Shown: positions 54,855 through 64,000 of the stretch, piece after piece | Numbering within the stretch: the stretch's first letter is position 1 | Layout of the letters: the number at the start of each line of letters is the position of its first letter | From: Sphingomonas sp. CCH21-G11 | GTDB taxonomy: Bacteria; Pseudomonadota; Alphaproteobacteria; Sphingomonadales; Sphingomonadaceae | NCBI RefSeq assembly: GCF_001555965.1 | Contig: NZ_LSHX01000024.1 | Location: forward strand, 62,001 to 126,000 | Direction of reading: 5' to 3' | Length of the DNA: 64,000 nt | Made by a program: the position numbers and the translations under genes | The notes under the pieces: model-generated | The model's database searches: none | Seen by the model: the letters and a program-made list of their open reading frames with translations, nothing else | Told to the model about the DNA's origin: nothing

Positions 54855-57800
54855 TCAGCCGCCCTCGTCGAGGCTGAGCAGCGACGCATTGCCGCCCGCG
54901 CTGGTCGTGTCGACCGACACCGCACGCTCGGCACAGAAACGCGGCAGGTAATTGGGGCCGCCCGCCTTTGGCCCGGTGCCCGACAGCCCCTCGCCCCCGA
55001 ACGGCTGGACACCGACCACCGCCCCGATCATCGACCGGTTGATATAGAGGTTGCCGACTTCCGCGCGCGCCTCCGCAATCTCGGCCGACCGCGCGATGCG
55101 GCTGTGCAGGCCCATGGTCAGGCCGAAGCCCTTGGCGTTGACCCGATCGATCGTGCGGGTCAGCTCGCCCGCCGGCCAGGTGGCGACATGCAGCAGCGGC
55201 CCGAACCACTCGGCGGTCAGATCCTCGATCGCGTGCAGCCGGATCAGCGTCGGCGGCACGAAATGCCCTTCGCCGGGCACCGGCACGGTCTTCAGCCACT
55301 CACGCTTGCGTTGCTCACGATAGGCCATCAGCCGGTCATAGGCCGCCCGGTCGATGACCGGGCCGACATCGGTGCGCGGATCACCCGGATCGCCGACCAC
55401 CAGAAGCTCCATCGCGCCGCGCAGCATCTCGATAATCGGCTCGGCCACTTCCTCTTGAAGAACGAGGAGGCGCAGCGCCGAACAACGCTGACCCGCGGAG
55501 CGGAAGGCCGAGGTGATGACGTCCTGAACCACCTGTTCGGGCAGCGCGGTCGAATCGACGATCATCGCATTGATGCCGCCGGTCTCCGCGATCAGCGGCA
55601 CGATCGGCCGGTCATCATCGGCGAGCAGGCTGCGCGCGATGCGCTTGGCGGTGGCGGTCGACCCAGTGAAGGCGACCCCAGCCACACGATGGTCGGCGAC
55701 CAGCGCTGCGCCGGCCTCCGCCCCGCCGGGCAACAGCACCAGCGCATCGCGCGGCACGCCGGCCTGGTGCGCCAGCTCGACCGCACGCGCGGCGATGCGC
55801 GGCGTCTGCGGTGCGGGTTTGGCGACGACCGTGTTGCCCGCGACCAGCGCGGCGGTGTTCTGGCCGGTGAAGATGGCCAGGGGGAAGTTCCACGGCGCGA
55901 TCGTCGCCCACACCCCGCGCCCCTCCATGCGCAGCACGTTGCGCTCGCCCGTCGGCCCGGGGAGCGTCAGCGGGGCGAGGCGACGGCGCGCCTGCAGGGC
56001 ATAATAGCGGCAGAAATCGGCCGCCTCGCGAATCTCGCCCAGCGCGTCGGGGATCGTCTTGAACGCTTCATGGACGCACAGCGCCATGAGTTCGGTGCGG
56101 TTTGCCTCGATCAGATCGGCATAGCGTTCGAGGATCGCGGCGCGGGTGTCCAGCGGGGTGGCGGACCAGGCGGGGAAAGCAGTGTCGGCGCGCCCAATTG
56201 CGCTTCCGACCCCGTTCGTTTCGAGCGAAGTCGAGAAACCTGCGCCGGTGGGGGAACGTGTCTCGACTTCGCTCGACACGGACGGAGTGGAGGATGACTG
56301 CGCTAGCCCCTCCCGTTGAGCTTCGCTCGCCTGCGGCTCAGGGGAGGCGTTGGGGTGGGAACCATCCACCCCGCGCGGTGCTTGCGGCACGGCCCTACCC
56401 CCATCCCCTCCCCTCAAGGTCAGGGGCTTAGCGGCAATCTCGCTCGCCACCTTCGCCAGCACGTCGCGCTCGGCCAGGTCCACGCCTTCGCTGTTGCGCC
56501 AATCGCCATACAGGTCGCGCGGCAAGGGAATGCTCGGGTGCCGCGATCCACCCACCGCAGCGACCTTCTCGACCGGATCGGCGAGCAGTTCCGTGTCGCT
56601 CAGCCCCGCATCCGCGAGCTGGTGGACGAAGCTCGAGTTCGCGCCATTTTCCAGCAGCCGCCGGACGAGATAGGCGAGCAGGTCGCGGTGCCCGCCGACC
56701 GGCGCATAGATGCGGCATTTATAGCCATGCTCGCGCACCAGCCGCTCATACAGGCCCTCGCCCATGCCGTGCAGCCGCTGAAACTCGAAATCGCGCGCAT
56801 TGCCCGCCCATTCGATGATCGTGGCGACCGTCAGCGCATTGTGGCTCGCGAACGCGGGCGCGATGTTCGGCGCGTCAAGCATGTCGCGCGCGCAGGCGAG
56901 GTAGGAGACGTCGGTCGCCGCCTTGCGCGTGAACAGCGGATAGTCGCTCAAGCCTTCGACCTGGGTCTTCTTGATCTCGCTGTCCCAATAGGCACCCTTG
57001 ACCAGCCGCACGTTCATCACCCGGCCCAGCCCGTTGGCCCAGTCGATCACCGCTCGTGCGCGCTTGCCATAGGCCTGGACCGCCATGCCATAACCGTCCC
57101 AGCCCTTCAGCTCGGGACGGCGCGCAACATGGCCGATGATCTCCAGGCTCATCGCCAGGCGCTCGCTCTCCTCGGCATCGACGGTCAGCGCGATGCCCTG
57201 CGCCGCACTTTCCGACGCCAGCTGCGCCAGCATGTCGGCGAGTTCGGGGACGCAGCGATCCCAGTTGGCAACCTCGTAGCGCGGGTGAAGCGCCGACAGC
57301 TTGACCGACACCGAATGCCCGGCGCGCGGGTCGCCGCCGACCGCGCGGATCGCGCGGAAATAGGATTCGAAATAGCGTTCGGCGTCTGCCTTCGTCCGTG
57401 CCGCCTCACCCAGCATGTCGAAGCTGGCGGTGAAGCCGGCATGTTCGGGCTTCTTCATGCGGCGCATCGCCTCGTCGATGGTGCGGCCCATCACGAAGAC
57501 CTCGCCCATCATTTTCATCGCGGCACCGACCGCCTGGCGGACGAACGGCTCGCCCGCGCGACTGAGCAGGCGCTTCAACGGCCCCGCCTCGCCCTCGCCC
57601 ACCAGCGCGCGGCCGACGACCAGACCCCAGGTGGCGGAATTGACCAGCGCGCTGTTCGACTTGCCCGCATGCGCGCGCCAGTCTGCGTCGCCCAGCTTGT
57701 CGGCGATCAGCAGGTCGGCGGTTTCGGGGTCGGGCACGCGCAGGAACGCCTCCGCCAGGCTGAGCAGCGCGACGCCCTCGGACGAATTGAGGCGATATTC

Positions 57801-58001
57801 CTGCAGGAACTGGTTCACCCAGCCGCGATTCTGCGCCGCGCGCAGATCAGCGATCAGCCCGCCGGCGTGATCGATCACCCGCTCACGCGAATCATGCGTC
57901 AGCCGCGCGCGGTCGATCAGCGGTTTTAGAACGTCGGGTTCGCTCGCCCGATGCAGCTGTGCCATGGAATTGCGGGTGGATGACGGTACGACTTCCGACA
58001 T
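54855..58001 (-). CDS. putA: bifunctional proline dehydrogenase/P5C dehydrogenase with repeat insert
   Basis: Enzyme of 1048 residues oxidising proline to glutamate. PRODH barrel, about 180-500 (VSVKLSALHPRYE, VRLVKGAYWDSEIK, HGMGEGLYERL). Glutamate semialdehyde dehydrogenase from about 600, with Glu in LIAETGGINAM and catalytic Cys in FRSAGQRCSALR. Residues about 525-597 of the linker do not match the family: element B (525-566) and element A (573-597) are read through in frame, and the usual N-terminal strands of the dehydrogenase domain seem shortened or displaced. AGGAAA before the ATG. Divergent from the maoC gene. Confidence 0.93.
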   Translation of the reverse strand: MSEVVPSSTRNSMAQLHRASEPDVLKPLIDRARLTHDSRERVIDHAGGLIADLRAAQNRGWVNQFLQEYRLNSSEGVALLSLAEAFLRVPDPETADLLIADKLGDADWRAHAGKSNSALVNSATWGLVVGRALVGEGEAGPLKRLLSRAGEPFVRQAVGAAMKMMGEVFVMGRTIDEAMRRMKKPEHAGFTASFDMLGEAARTKADAERYFESYFRAIRAVGGDPRAGHSVSVKLSALHPRYEVANWDRCVPELADMLAQLASESAAQGIALTVDAEESERLAMSLEIIGHVARRPELKGWDGYGMAVQAYGKRARAVIDWANGLGRVMNVRLVKGAYWDSEIKKTQVEGLSDYPLFTRKAATDVSYLACARDMLDAPNIAPAFASHNALTVATIIEWAGNARDFEFQRLHGMGEGLYERLVREHGYKCRIYAPVGGHRDLLAYLVRRLLENGANSSFVHQLADAGLSDTELLADPVEKVAAVGGSRHPSIPLPRDLYGDWRNSEGVDLAERDVLAKVASEIAAKPLTLRGGDGGRAVPQAPRGVDGSHPNASPEPQASEAQREGLAQSSSTPSVSSEVETRSPTGAGFSTSLETNGVGSAIGRADTAFPAWSATPLDTRAAILERYADLIEANRTELMALCVHEAFKTIPDALGEIREAADFCRYYALQARRRLAPLTLPGPTGERNVLRMEGRGVWATIAPWNFPLAIFTGQNTAALVAGNTVVAKPAPQTPRIAARAVELAHQAGVPRDALVLLPGGAEAGAALVADHRVAGVAFTGSTATAKRIARSLLADDDRPIVPLIAETGGINAMIVDSTALPEQVVQDVITSAFRSAGQRCSALRLLVLQEEVAEPIIEMLRGAMELLVVGDPGDPRTDVGPVIDRAAYDRLMAYREQRKREWLKTVPVPGEGHFVPPTLIRLHAIEDLTAEWFGPLLHVATWPAGELTRTIDRVNAKGFGLTMGLHSRIARSAEIAEARAEVGNLYINRSMIGAVVGVQPFGGEGLSGTGPKAGGPNYLPRFCAERAVSVDTTSAGGNASLLSLDEGG
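56212..56285. repeat. palindromic element A in putA
   Basis: Imperfect inverted repeat (arms 56212-56240 and 56257-56285; about four mismatches in 29). It encodes SVSSEVETR...FSTSLETNG, in the same frame as the murB copy. Its arms differ slightly from the perfect murB and murE/F copies, so it may be older or under selection. Confidence 0.85.
56306..56427. repeat. element B-type repeat in putA
   Basis: About 122 bases with CCCCTCCCGTTGAGCTTCGC at one end and CCCCTCCCCTCAAGGTCAGG at the other and a TTGGGGTGGG core. It encodes putA residues about 525-566. It lies 20 bases from element A; in murB the two are 21 bases apart, but in the opposite order along the gene. Confidence 0.7.
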
Positions 58002-58099
58002 TTTCCTGTTTCCGGTTGGGCGGGCTTGCGGGACTGGCCCCTGACCGCCTATTTGCGTTCGCGAGCGCTATGGAACGAAAGCGCCGCGAGGGGAATGCC

Positions 58100-58555
58100 G
58101 TGGAGACGATCACGATCGAGCAGCTTGGCGCGCGGATCGGCAGCCTGCGGGTTTCCGACTGGATCACCGTCGACCAGGCGATGATCGACAAGTTCGCGGA
58201 CGCGACCGGCGATCACCAGTTCATCCATGTCGACTCCGTCCGCGCCGCGCAGACGCCGTTCGGCGGCACGATCGCGCATGGTTTCCTGACGCTTTCGCTG
58301 CTGTCGCAGATGAGCCAGACGACCGACCAGCCGGCGATCGCCGGCGTGCGGATGGGCGTCAACTATGGCAGCGACAAGGTGCGATTCCTGTCGCCCGTCC
58401 GATCGGGCAAGCGCGTGCGCGGCCATTTCAAGCTCGTTTCTCTGGAAGAAAAGCGCCCCGGACAATGGCAGCAGATGAATGAAGTGACGGTCGAGATCGA
58501 AGGCGAAGACAAGCCCGCGCTGATCGCCGAATGGATCAGCCAGATTTTCGTATGA
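58100..58555 (+). CDS. MaoC-family hydratase
   Basis: Hot-dog-fold protein of 151 residues: VSDWITVDQAMIDKFADATGDHQFIHVD is the hydratase 2 motif with the catalytic Asp and His, and GTIAHGFLTLSLLSQM follows. It would hydrate enoyl-CoA. GTG at 58100 with GAGGGG eight bases upstream fits the family length; an ATG at 58070 adds ten residues. First of three genes reading toward the thiolase. Confidence 0.9.
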   Translation: METITIEQLGARIGSLRVSDWITVDQAMIDKFADATGDHQFIHVDSVRAAQTPFGGTIAHGFLTLSLLSQMSQTTDQPAIAGVRMGVNYGSDKVRFLSPVRSGKRVRGHFKLVSLEEKRPGQWQQMNEVTVEIEGEDKPALIAEWISQIFV

Positions 58556-58568
58556 CGGAGCGCCCCGC

Positions 58569-59114
58569 ATGAGCCGCGTCGAACCGCTGCAACGCCCGTA
58601 CCCGCCGGAGTTCGACGCGCGGATGAAGGTGCTCATGCGCGGCGCCGAGCCGCTGGTCCTGTTCACGACGCTCGCAAAGCATGCGCGGGCGTGGGAGAAG
58701 TTCGGCGGCGGCTCGCTGCTCGACCGCAATTCCCCGTTGTCGATGCGCGCGCGTGAGATCGTGATCGACCGGACGACCGCACGCTGTGGATGCGAATATG
58801 AGTGGGGCGTGCATATCGCCGGTTTCGCCGCGCATGTGGGCCTGACGCCGGAACAGATTTTCGCGACGGTCCATGGCGGCGCCACCGATCCCGCGTGGCC
58901 GGCGGACGAGCAGGTGTTGATCGCCACCGTGGATGCGCTGCTGGACCACAAAAAGCTCACCGATGCCGAATGGGAGGCGGCGCGCGCGGTATTCGACGAA
59001 GCACAAGTGATCGAAATCATCCAGCTTGTTGGCTTTTATCATGGCGTGGCGCTGATCTGCGGTGCGCTCGACCTTCCCCTCGAGGCGACTGCCGTTCGCT
59101 TCCCCGCTGCCTAA
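58569..59114 (+). CDS. carboxymuconolactone decarboxylase-family protein
   Basis: AhpD-like all-helical protein of 181 residues. The redox/active motif is [11 protein letters not shown] (C73, C75, H82). Such proteins act as lactone decarboxylases or as peroxidase-linked proteins; the spacing of the cysteines (one residue apart) is not the CxxC of AhpD, so a peroxidase role is doubtful. Thirteen bases after maoC and eleven before the thiolase. Confidence 0.88.
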   Translation: MSRVEPLQRPYPPEFDARMKVLMRGAEPLVLFTTLAKHARAWEKFGGGSLLDRNSPLSMRAREIVIDRTTARCGCEYEWGVHIAGFAAHVGLTPEQIFATVHGGATDPAWPADEQVLIATVDALLDHKKLTDAEWEAARAVFDEAQVIEIIQLVGFYHGVALICGALDLPLEATAVRFPAA

Positions 59115-59125
59115 GGAGAATCACC

Positions 59126-60304
59126 ATGCGTTCAGCCGTCATCGTTTCCACTGCCCGCACCCCGATCGGGCGCGCCTATCGTGGCGGGTTCAACAATCTG
59201 CCCGCCCCCACGCTCGCCAGCCATTCGATCAAGGCGGCGGTGGAACGCGCCGGCATCGATCCCGGCGAGGTGAAGGACGTCGTGTTCGGCGCGGCGCTGC
59301 AACAGGGCACGCAGGCCGGCAATATCGCCCGTAACGCCGCGCTGCGATCGGGCCTGCCGATCTCGGTCGCGGGCATGTCGCTCGATCGCCAATGCGCTTC
59401 GGGCCTGATGGCGATCGCCACCGCCGCCAAGCAGATCATCGTGGACAACATGGACATCACCATCGGCGGCGGCGTCGAATCGATCAGCCTGGTCCAGACG
59501 CCGCAGATGCGCGTCCAGCCCGATCCCGAGCTGCTGGCGATGCACAACGACATCTACATGCCGATGCTGCAGACCGCCGAAATCGTCGCCAAGCGGTACG
59601 GCATCAGCCGCGAGCGCCAGGACGAATATGCGCTCCAGTCGCAGCAGCGTACCGCCGCCGCCCAGGCAGCGGGCAAGTTCGATGACGAGATTGTCCCGGT
59701 CACCGCGACGATGGCGATGACCAACAAGGAAACCAAGGAGGTCACCCACCACGAAGTCACGGTGACCAAGGACGAGGGCAATCGTCCCGAAACCACGCTC
59801 GCCGGCCTCAACGGCCTGCAGCCGGTGATGGGACCCGACGCGTTCATCACCGCCGGCAATGCCAGCCAGCTGTCCGACGGCAGCTCGGCCGCCGTGCTGA
59901 TGGAGGAAAAGCTCGCCGAACAGCGCGGCCTGACCCCGCTGGGGCGCTATGTCGGCATGGCGGTGGCGGGCACCAAGCCCGACGAGATGGGTATCGGCCC
60001 GGTCTATGCGATCCCGGCGCTGCTCGAACGCTTCAACCTCAAGATGGACGATATCGGCCTGTGGGAGCTGAACGAGGCGTTCGCGGTTCAGGTGCTCTAT
60101 TGCCAGGACAAGCTGGGCATTCCGAACGACCTGCTCAACGTCGATGGCGGGGCGATCTCGATCGGCCACCCCTATGGCATGTCGGGCGCCCGGATGACCG
60201 GTCACGCACTGATCGAGGGCAAGCGCCGCGGCGCCAAATATGTCGTCGTGACGATGTGCGTCGGCGGCGGCATGGGCGCGGCGGGGCTTTTCGAGGTGCT
60301 GTAA
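59126..60304 (+). CDS. acetyl-CoA C-acyltransferase (thiolase)
   Basis: Thiolase of 392 residues. Acyl-enzyme Cys C90 in [21 protein letters not shown]; Glu/His region [24 protein letters not shown]; and C-terminal [13 protein letters not shown] with the second catalytic Cys. Beta-oxidation or acetoacetyl-CoA synthesis. AAGGAGA seven bases before the ATG. Together with MaoC and the decarboxylase-like gene it suggests an acyl-CoA operon. Confidence 0.93.
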   Translation: MRSAVIVSTARTPIGRAYRGGFNNLPAPTLASHSIKAAVERAGIDPGEVKDVVFGAALQQGTQAGNIARNAALRSGLPISVAGMSLDRQCASGLMAIATAAKQIIVDNMDITIGGGVESISLVQTPQMRVQPDPELLAMHNDIYMPMLQTAEIVAKRYGISRERQDEYALQSQQRTAAAQAAGKFDDEIVPVTATMAMTNKETKEVTHHEVTVTKDEGNRPETTLAGLNGLQPVMGPDAFITAGNASQLSDGSSAAVLMEEKLAEQRGLTPLGRYVGMAVAGTKPDEMGIGPVYAIPALLERFNLKMDDIGLWELNEAFAVQVLYCQDKLGIPNDLLNVDGGAISIGHPYGMSGARMTGHALIEGKRRGAKYVVVTMCVGGGMGAAGLFEVL

Positions 60305-60360
60305 CGCCACCGGCATCGCCGGTCGCTGTCCGGCACCGCACGATCTGACACGATTCAACG

Positions 60361-60397
60361 GAACCCCGATCGTCCATGCGGTCGGGGTTCTTCGTTT
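60361..60397 (+). terminator. rho-independent terminator after thiolase
   Basis: GAACCCCGA (60361-60369) pairs with TCGGGGTTC (60382-60390); a 12-base loop separates them and TTCGTTT follows. The strong stem then T-rich tail fits a terminator of the maoC-thiolase operon. Confidence 0.75.
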
Positions 60398-60469
60398 CAG
60401 GCGTGCCGTTGGGATACGCCGCGCGCTTTGATCGTTGCCCTCCTGTCCCCCAACGACAGGAGCATGACG

Positions 60470-60955
60470 ATGGACCAGATGCAGAATGGCGATGCCGCCG
60501 CCGTCCGAGAGCGGATGTGGAAGAAGATGGCGTCGAGCCCGTTCGTGATGATCAAGCTGATGGCGAGCGAGGATCATGCCGAGCCGATGACTGCGCAGCT
60601 CGATCCGGACGCCGACAGCGCTTTCTGGTTCTACACCCGCCACGACAACCGCATCGCGCCCGGTGGCCCGGCGATGGCGCAGTTCGTCGCGAAGGACCAT
60701 ACGATCTTCGCGTGCATTCACGGCACGCTGACCCAGGAAACCGACCCGGCGGTGATCGACAAATACTGGTCGAACATGGTCGAGGCGTGGTTCGACGGCG
60801 GTCGCCAGGACCCGGCGCTGCGCATGATGCGCTTTGACCTGATCGACGCCGAAATCTGGGAAGGCGATGAATCGCTGGCCGGCAAGTTCAAGATGCTGAC
60901 GGGCATGAAGATCAAGCCGAGCGAAGCGGGTCGTCACGTCGAAACCGCGCTTTGA
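60470..60955 (+). CDS. pyridoxamine 5'-phosphate oxidase-like (general stress) protein
   Basis: Split-barrel flavin-binding protein of 161 residues: KMASSPFVMIKLMASEDHAEPMTAQLD, FWFYTRHDNRI, HTIFACIHGTL. This is the general stress protein 26 type; its reaction is unknown. ATG at 60470 is preferred because AGGAG lies seven bases upstream; an ATG at 60464 is too close to it. Confidence 0.85.
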   Translation: MDQMQNGDAAAVRERMWKKMASSPFVMIKLMASEDHAEPMTAQLDPDADSAFWFYTRHDNRIAPGGPAMAQFVAKDHTIFACIHGTLTQETDPAVIDKYWSNMVEAWFDGGRQDPALRMMRFDLIDAEIWEGDESLAGKFKMLTGMKIKPSEAGRHVETAL

Positions 60956-61023
60956 GATGGCGTGGCCGGGGCCATGCGTCCCGGCCGCTTGACCCCGGCG
61001 AGCGCGCGCGCAATGCGTCGGCC

Positions 61024-61392
61024 ATGGGGCCGAGCTTTGCATATCGCATCCGGGTCGAGGCGCACGCGGTGTGGCTGGCCGCGCGCGATCCGCGCACGCC
61101 GATAGCAGCGAAGCTGGTCGGCCTGCTGATCGCTGCCTATGCCCTCTCGCCGATCGACCTGATACCCGATTTCATTCCGGTGCTCGGCCTGCTCGACGAG
61201 GCGGTGATCATCCCGCTGGGCGTCTGGCTGTTCGAGCGCATGATTCCGCGCGCGCAGCTCGCCGAGCATCGCGCGGAGGCCGAACGCGCGTCGACACGAC
61301 CCGTCAGCCGCGCGGGGATTGCGATCGTACTTGGGATATGGGCGCTGGCAATTGCGGCCGGCTATGCGTTCGTGCGCACGCGCTACGACTAG
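61024..61392 (+). CDS. DUF1232 (YkvA-like) membrane protein
   Basis: Protein of 122 residues with the DUF1232 core AKLVGLLIAAYALSPIDLIPDFIPVLGLLDE and two membrane spans. Function unknown. A TTG at 60952 would overlap the previous stop (TTGA), but the added residues are Arg-rich and not family-like, so I use the ATG at 61024. Converges with the PHB depolymerase gene. Confidence 0.85.
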   Translation: MGPSFAYRIRVEAHAVWLAARDPRTPIAAKLVGLLIAAYALSPIDLIPDFIPVLGLLDEAVIIPLGVWLFERMIPRAQLAEHRAEAERASTRPVSRAGIAIVLGIWALAIAAGYAFVRTRYD

Positions 61393-61422
61393 ATCCCGCC
61401 CGCGCCTGTCCGCGAAGCGTCG

Positions 61423-62655
61423 TCAGCCTGCGTGCGCGGCCATCCACTTTTCGACGATCGGGGCAATCCGGGTCCGCCACTTCGATCCGTTGAAAATGCC
61501 GTAATGCCCGACATTGGGGGCCATGTGATAGTGCTTGAGCGCGGCGGGCAGTGACGTCGCAAGCGACAATGCCGCCTTGGTCTGGCCCAGCCCCGAAATG
61601 TCATCGCGCTCACCCTCGATCGCGAGCAGCGCGATGTCGCGAATGGCGCCCGGATCGACCCGTTTGCCGCGATGAAGCATCTCGCCCTTCGGCAGCGCGT
61701 GCTCCTGAAACACCACGCGCACCGTCTGGAGATAGAATTCCGCGGTCATGTCGCAGACCGCCCGGTATTCGTCGTAGAACGCCATCGTCGCCTCGGCATT
61801 CTCGTCGTCGCCCTCGACCAGATGCTTGAACATCTCCCAATGGCTGATCAGATGGTTGCCCAGGTTCATCGTCATGAAGCCGGCGAGCTGAAGGAAGCCC
61901 GGATAGACCCGCCGCCCCGCGCCCGGATAGGTCATCGGCACGGTCGCGATCACATTCTGCTCGAACCACGCGTGCGGACGCTCGGTCGCCAGCGTGTTGA
62001 CGGCGGTCGGCGCTTCGCGCGTGTCGATCGGCCCGCCCATCAGGGTGACGGTGCGCGGGCGGTGGGGATGATCCTCCGCCGCCATGATCGCGGTCGCGGC
62101 ATAGCAGGGCACCGACGGCTGGCACACTGCCAGCATGTGCGCGCGCGGATCGCCTTCGGCCCCGATCACGCTCAGGAATTCGATGACATAGTCGATATAG
62201 TCGTCGAGGTCGAAGCTGCCGTCGGCCAGCGACACCAGCTTGGCATCGCGCCAGTCGGTGATGTAGACGTCGGCGACCGGCAGCATCCGCTCGACCGTAC
62301 CGCGCAGCAGCGTGGCATAATGCCCCGACATCGGCGCGACGATCAGCAATTTCGGACCCCCGGTCACGCCTTCGCGCACGAACCGCTTGAGCTGGCCGAA
62401 CGGTTTTTGGAGGACGATTTCCTCGTGCACTGCGACGCTGCAGCCGTCGACGACCGTGTGACTCAGGCCAAAGGGCGGCTTGCCGCGCGGCGCGGAAGCA
62501 TGCGCGAACACCTCGAGCGCGGAGGCGAGCACCGGGCCACCGCCGAAATAAGCGAAGGGATTGGCGGGGTTGTGCAACCAACCGGCGCTGAAATTGGCGA
62601 GTGCGCTTGCGCCGGCCAGCATCGAGCGTTGCAGTTCATAACCTTCGTACAGCAT
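61423..62655 (-). CDS. phaZ: intracellular polyhydroxyalkanoate depolymerase
   Basis: Alpha/beta-hydrolase of 410 residues degrading stored polyhydroxybutyrate. Family marks: FGLSHTVVDGCSVAVHEEIVLQKPFGQLKRF, LIVAPMSGHYATLLRGTVERMLP, the nucleophile region HMLAVCQPSVPCYAA (Cys nucleophile in this class) and HYHMAPNVGHYGIFNGSKWR. GGAAAT seven bases before the ATG at 62655; a longer start at 62823 is rejected. The 166 bases to the next, divergent gene hold no other feature I can see. Confidence 0.9.
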   Translation of the reverse strand: MLYEGYELQRSMLAGASALANFSAGWLHNPANPFAYFGGGPVLASALEVFAHASAPRGKPPFGLSHTVVDGCSVAVHEEIVLQKPFGQLKRFVREGVTGGPKLLIVAPMSGHYATLLRGTVERMLPVADVYITDWRDAKLVSLADGSFDLDDYIDYVIEFLSVIGAEGDPRAHMLAVCQPSVPCYAATAIMAAEDHPHRPRTVTLMGGPIDTREAPTAVNTLATERPHAWFEQNVIATVPMTYPGAGRRVYPGFLQLAGFMTMNLGNHLISHWEMFKHLVEGDDENAEATMAFYDEYRAVCDMTAEFYLQTVRVVFQEHALPKGEMLHRGKRVDPGAIRDIALLAIEGERDDISGLGQTKAALSLATSLPAALKHYHMAPNVGHYGIFNGSKWRTRIAPIVEKWMAAHAG

Positions 62656-62821
62656 CAGATTTCCAATTCCCCACGTCGCATCTGCCCCATGCGCACGATC
62701 CCGACCGCTATAGAGCAAAGGCATTAACCCGCAATGATCGTCTTTGCCCCGAATGATTTGGCGTTTTAATGCGCGCACGGTGTTTCCCGCCGCCGCCAAT
62801 GACGCTAGGCGGGAAGGCACC

Positions 62822-64000
62822 ATGGCAGATCAAGTTCCGCCCCCCGCCGCGCGCGCCGTCGATCCCGACGCCGGTGTCCAGCTTCCCACCGCGTCGGCGA
62901 ACGGTCCGGAAGGCGCCAATGGCGACCCCGCCGCGGCAGCCGGCCGACGGATCAGCAACCTTCGGATCGTGTGGGGCTATACCCTGCGCTATCCGGTACA
63001 ACTGACATTGGCGATCGTCGCGCTGTTGATTGCGGCGGGCGCGACATTGTGGGTGCCGCGCACCTTTCAGCAGGTCGTCGACAACGGGTTCGCCGCCGGT
63101 TCCGACCCGGCGAGCATCGCGCCCTATTTCCAGGGGCTGTTGATGGTCGTCGTCGTGCTCGCCTGCGCGACTGCGATGCGGTTCTATTTCGTGTCGTGGC
63201 TGGGCGAGAAGACGGTGGCCGACATGCGCGCCGCGGTACACCGCAACCTGCTGCGCATGCCGCCGGGCTGGTTCGAGGAGAACCGCCCGTCGGAAATCGC
63301 GTCGCGCCTGACCGCCGACACCGCGATCGTCGAACAGGTCGTCGGCACGACGGTGTCGGTGGCGCTGCGCAACCTGTTGGTGGGCGTGGGCGGGGTCATC
63401 TATCTCTTCACGCTCGCACCCAAGCTCGCGCTCTACCTGATCGTCGGCATTCCGGTGATCGTCCTGCCGATCGTCTGGCTGGGCGGCCGCGTGCGCAAAT
63501 TCTCGCGCTCAAGCCAGGACCGGGTTGCCGACATCGGTGCGATGGCAGCCGAAACGCTGGGCGCGATGAAAATCGTCCAGGCCTTTGGCCAGGAAGGGCG
63601 CGAGGCCGACCGCTTCGAAGGCGCGGTCAGTCGCGGTTTCGCCGCCGCGCAGCAGCGTTTCGCGACGCGCGCGATCATGACGGCGCTGGTCATCGCGATC
63701 CTGTTCAGCGCGGTCACGCTGATCATGTGGGACGCGGTGTCCGATGTCGCGGCCGGCCGGGTCAGCGGCGGCGCGATCACCGCATTCGTGATCACCGCGG
63801 GCCTGGTCACCGGGTCGTTCGGCGCGTTGACGGAGGTCTATGGCGATCTGTTGCGCGCATCGGGTGCGGCGGGGCGGCTGGCGGAACTGCTGGCGCAGGA
63901 GCCCGAGATCAGGGCACCGGCCAACCCGATTCCGCTGCCGCGACCGCCCGCCGGCGCCGTCACCTTCGACCGGGTGAGCTTTCGCTATCCCACCCGCCGC
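62822..64000 (+). CDS. ABC exporter with fused membrane and ATPase domains (truncated by window)
   Basis: Partial: 393 codons before the window ends, no stop. A Pro/Ala-rich start (MADQVPPPAARA) is followed by an exporter-type membrane domain of six spans (about 55-335: FEENRPSEIASRLTADTAIVEQVVGTT, the usual coupling-helix region) and the beginning of the nucleotide-binding domain (VTFDRVSFRYPTRR). MsbA-like half-transporter. GGGAAGG six bases before the ATG. Confidence 0.88.
   Translation, partial: MADQVPPPAARAVDPDAGVQLPTASANGPEGANGDPAAAAGRRISNLRIVWGYTLRYPVQLTLAIVALLIAAGATLWVPRTFQQVVDNGFAAGSDPASIAPYFQGLLMVVVVLACATAMRFYFVSWLGEKTVADMRAAVHRNLLRMPPGWFEENRPSEIASRLTADTAIVEQVVGTTVSVALRNLLVGVGGVIYLFTLAPKLALYLIVGIPVIVLPIVWLGGRVRKFSRSSQDRVADIGAMAAETLGAMKIVQAFGQEGREADRFEGAVSRGFAAAQQRFATRAIMTALVIAILFSAVTLIMWDAVSDVAAGRVSGGAITAFVITAGLVTGSFGALTEVYGDLLRASGAAGRLAELLAQEPEIRAPANPIPLPRPPAGAVTFDRVSFRYPTRR

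Noticed and set aside
56212..56427. Extra functional domain in PutA
   Set aside because: The odd linker is explained by two palindromic repeats rather than a protein domain.
59132..61042. 636-codon frame opposite the thiolase
   Set aside because: Antisense to an intact thiolase and stress-protein gene; no family features.
1..64000. tRNA, rRNA, CRISPR, insertion sequence or prophage
   Set aside because: No cloverleaf, rRNA core, regularly spaced repeats or transposase/integrase reading frame was seen; the S24 gene is the only phage-like item.

Overview
The window is high-GC alphaproteobacterial chromosome, most likely a sphingomonad (Sphingomonas or a close relative). The pointers are a complete dcw (division and cell wall) cluster of sphingomonad type, the exosortase-A-associated sugar genes, the TamA/TamB pair, and dispersed palindromic repeats of the kind seen in sphingomonad genomes. 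I see no rRNA, tRNA, CRISPR array, transposase or prophage; this is a core region with a few accessory patches.

Layout. 98-2027 (+): a TelA-family protein and a two-TM partner. 2326-9774 (-): SPOR protein and argS (coupled), rarD, a DUF1501/DUF1800 pair whose DUF1800 member is frameshifted, and an HD-domain dGTPase. 9771-30579 (-): TPR-SPOR lipoprotein-like protein, then the dcw cluster read right to left as mraZ, rsmH, ftsL, ftsI, murE, murF, mraY, murD, ftsW, murG, murC, murB, ddl, ftsQ, ftsA, ftsZ. Most joints overlap by 1-4 bases, implying translational coupling. A textbook MraZ operator (three TGGGN boxes at 10-base spacing) lies upstream of mraZ. 30889-38247: small membrane protein, cysteine synthase, flavodoxin-like reductase, membrane AraC regulator, S41 peptidase-like protein, quinone oxidoreductase and aldehyde dehydrogenase. 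38429-44568 (-): tamB-tamA. 44644-46219: a small ORF and an S24 repressor divergent from two tiny coupled genes around a perfect palindrome. 46223-50913: exosortase-A-associated glycosyltransferase, a 63-residue membrane ORF, O-glycosylation ligase and acyltransferase. 50941-54848: PfpI-like protein, topoisomerase IB, MscS channel, PAP2 phosphatase. 54855-64000: putA, a MaoC/carboxymuconolactone decarboxylase/thiolase operon, two small genes, a PHB depolymerase and a truncated ABC exporter.

The most unusual signal is a set of palindromic repeats lying inside the reading frames of essential or central genes. Element A (29-base arms) and a G/C-rich element B occur together in the first 75 codons of murB and again in the linker of putA; element C interrupts murD; another copy of A separates murE from murF, the only wide gap in the mur run. 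Element A has no stop codon in any frame and is read in the same frame in murB and putA, giving related peptides. This resembles the protein-coding palindromic elements described in Rickettsia, but in a sphingomonad and in cell-wall synthesis enzymes.

Starts were chosen by ribosome-binding sequence, overlap with the upstream gene and family N-termini; family names come from recognising protein sequence, not from database searches.
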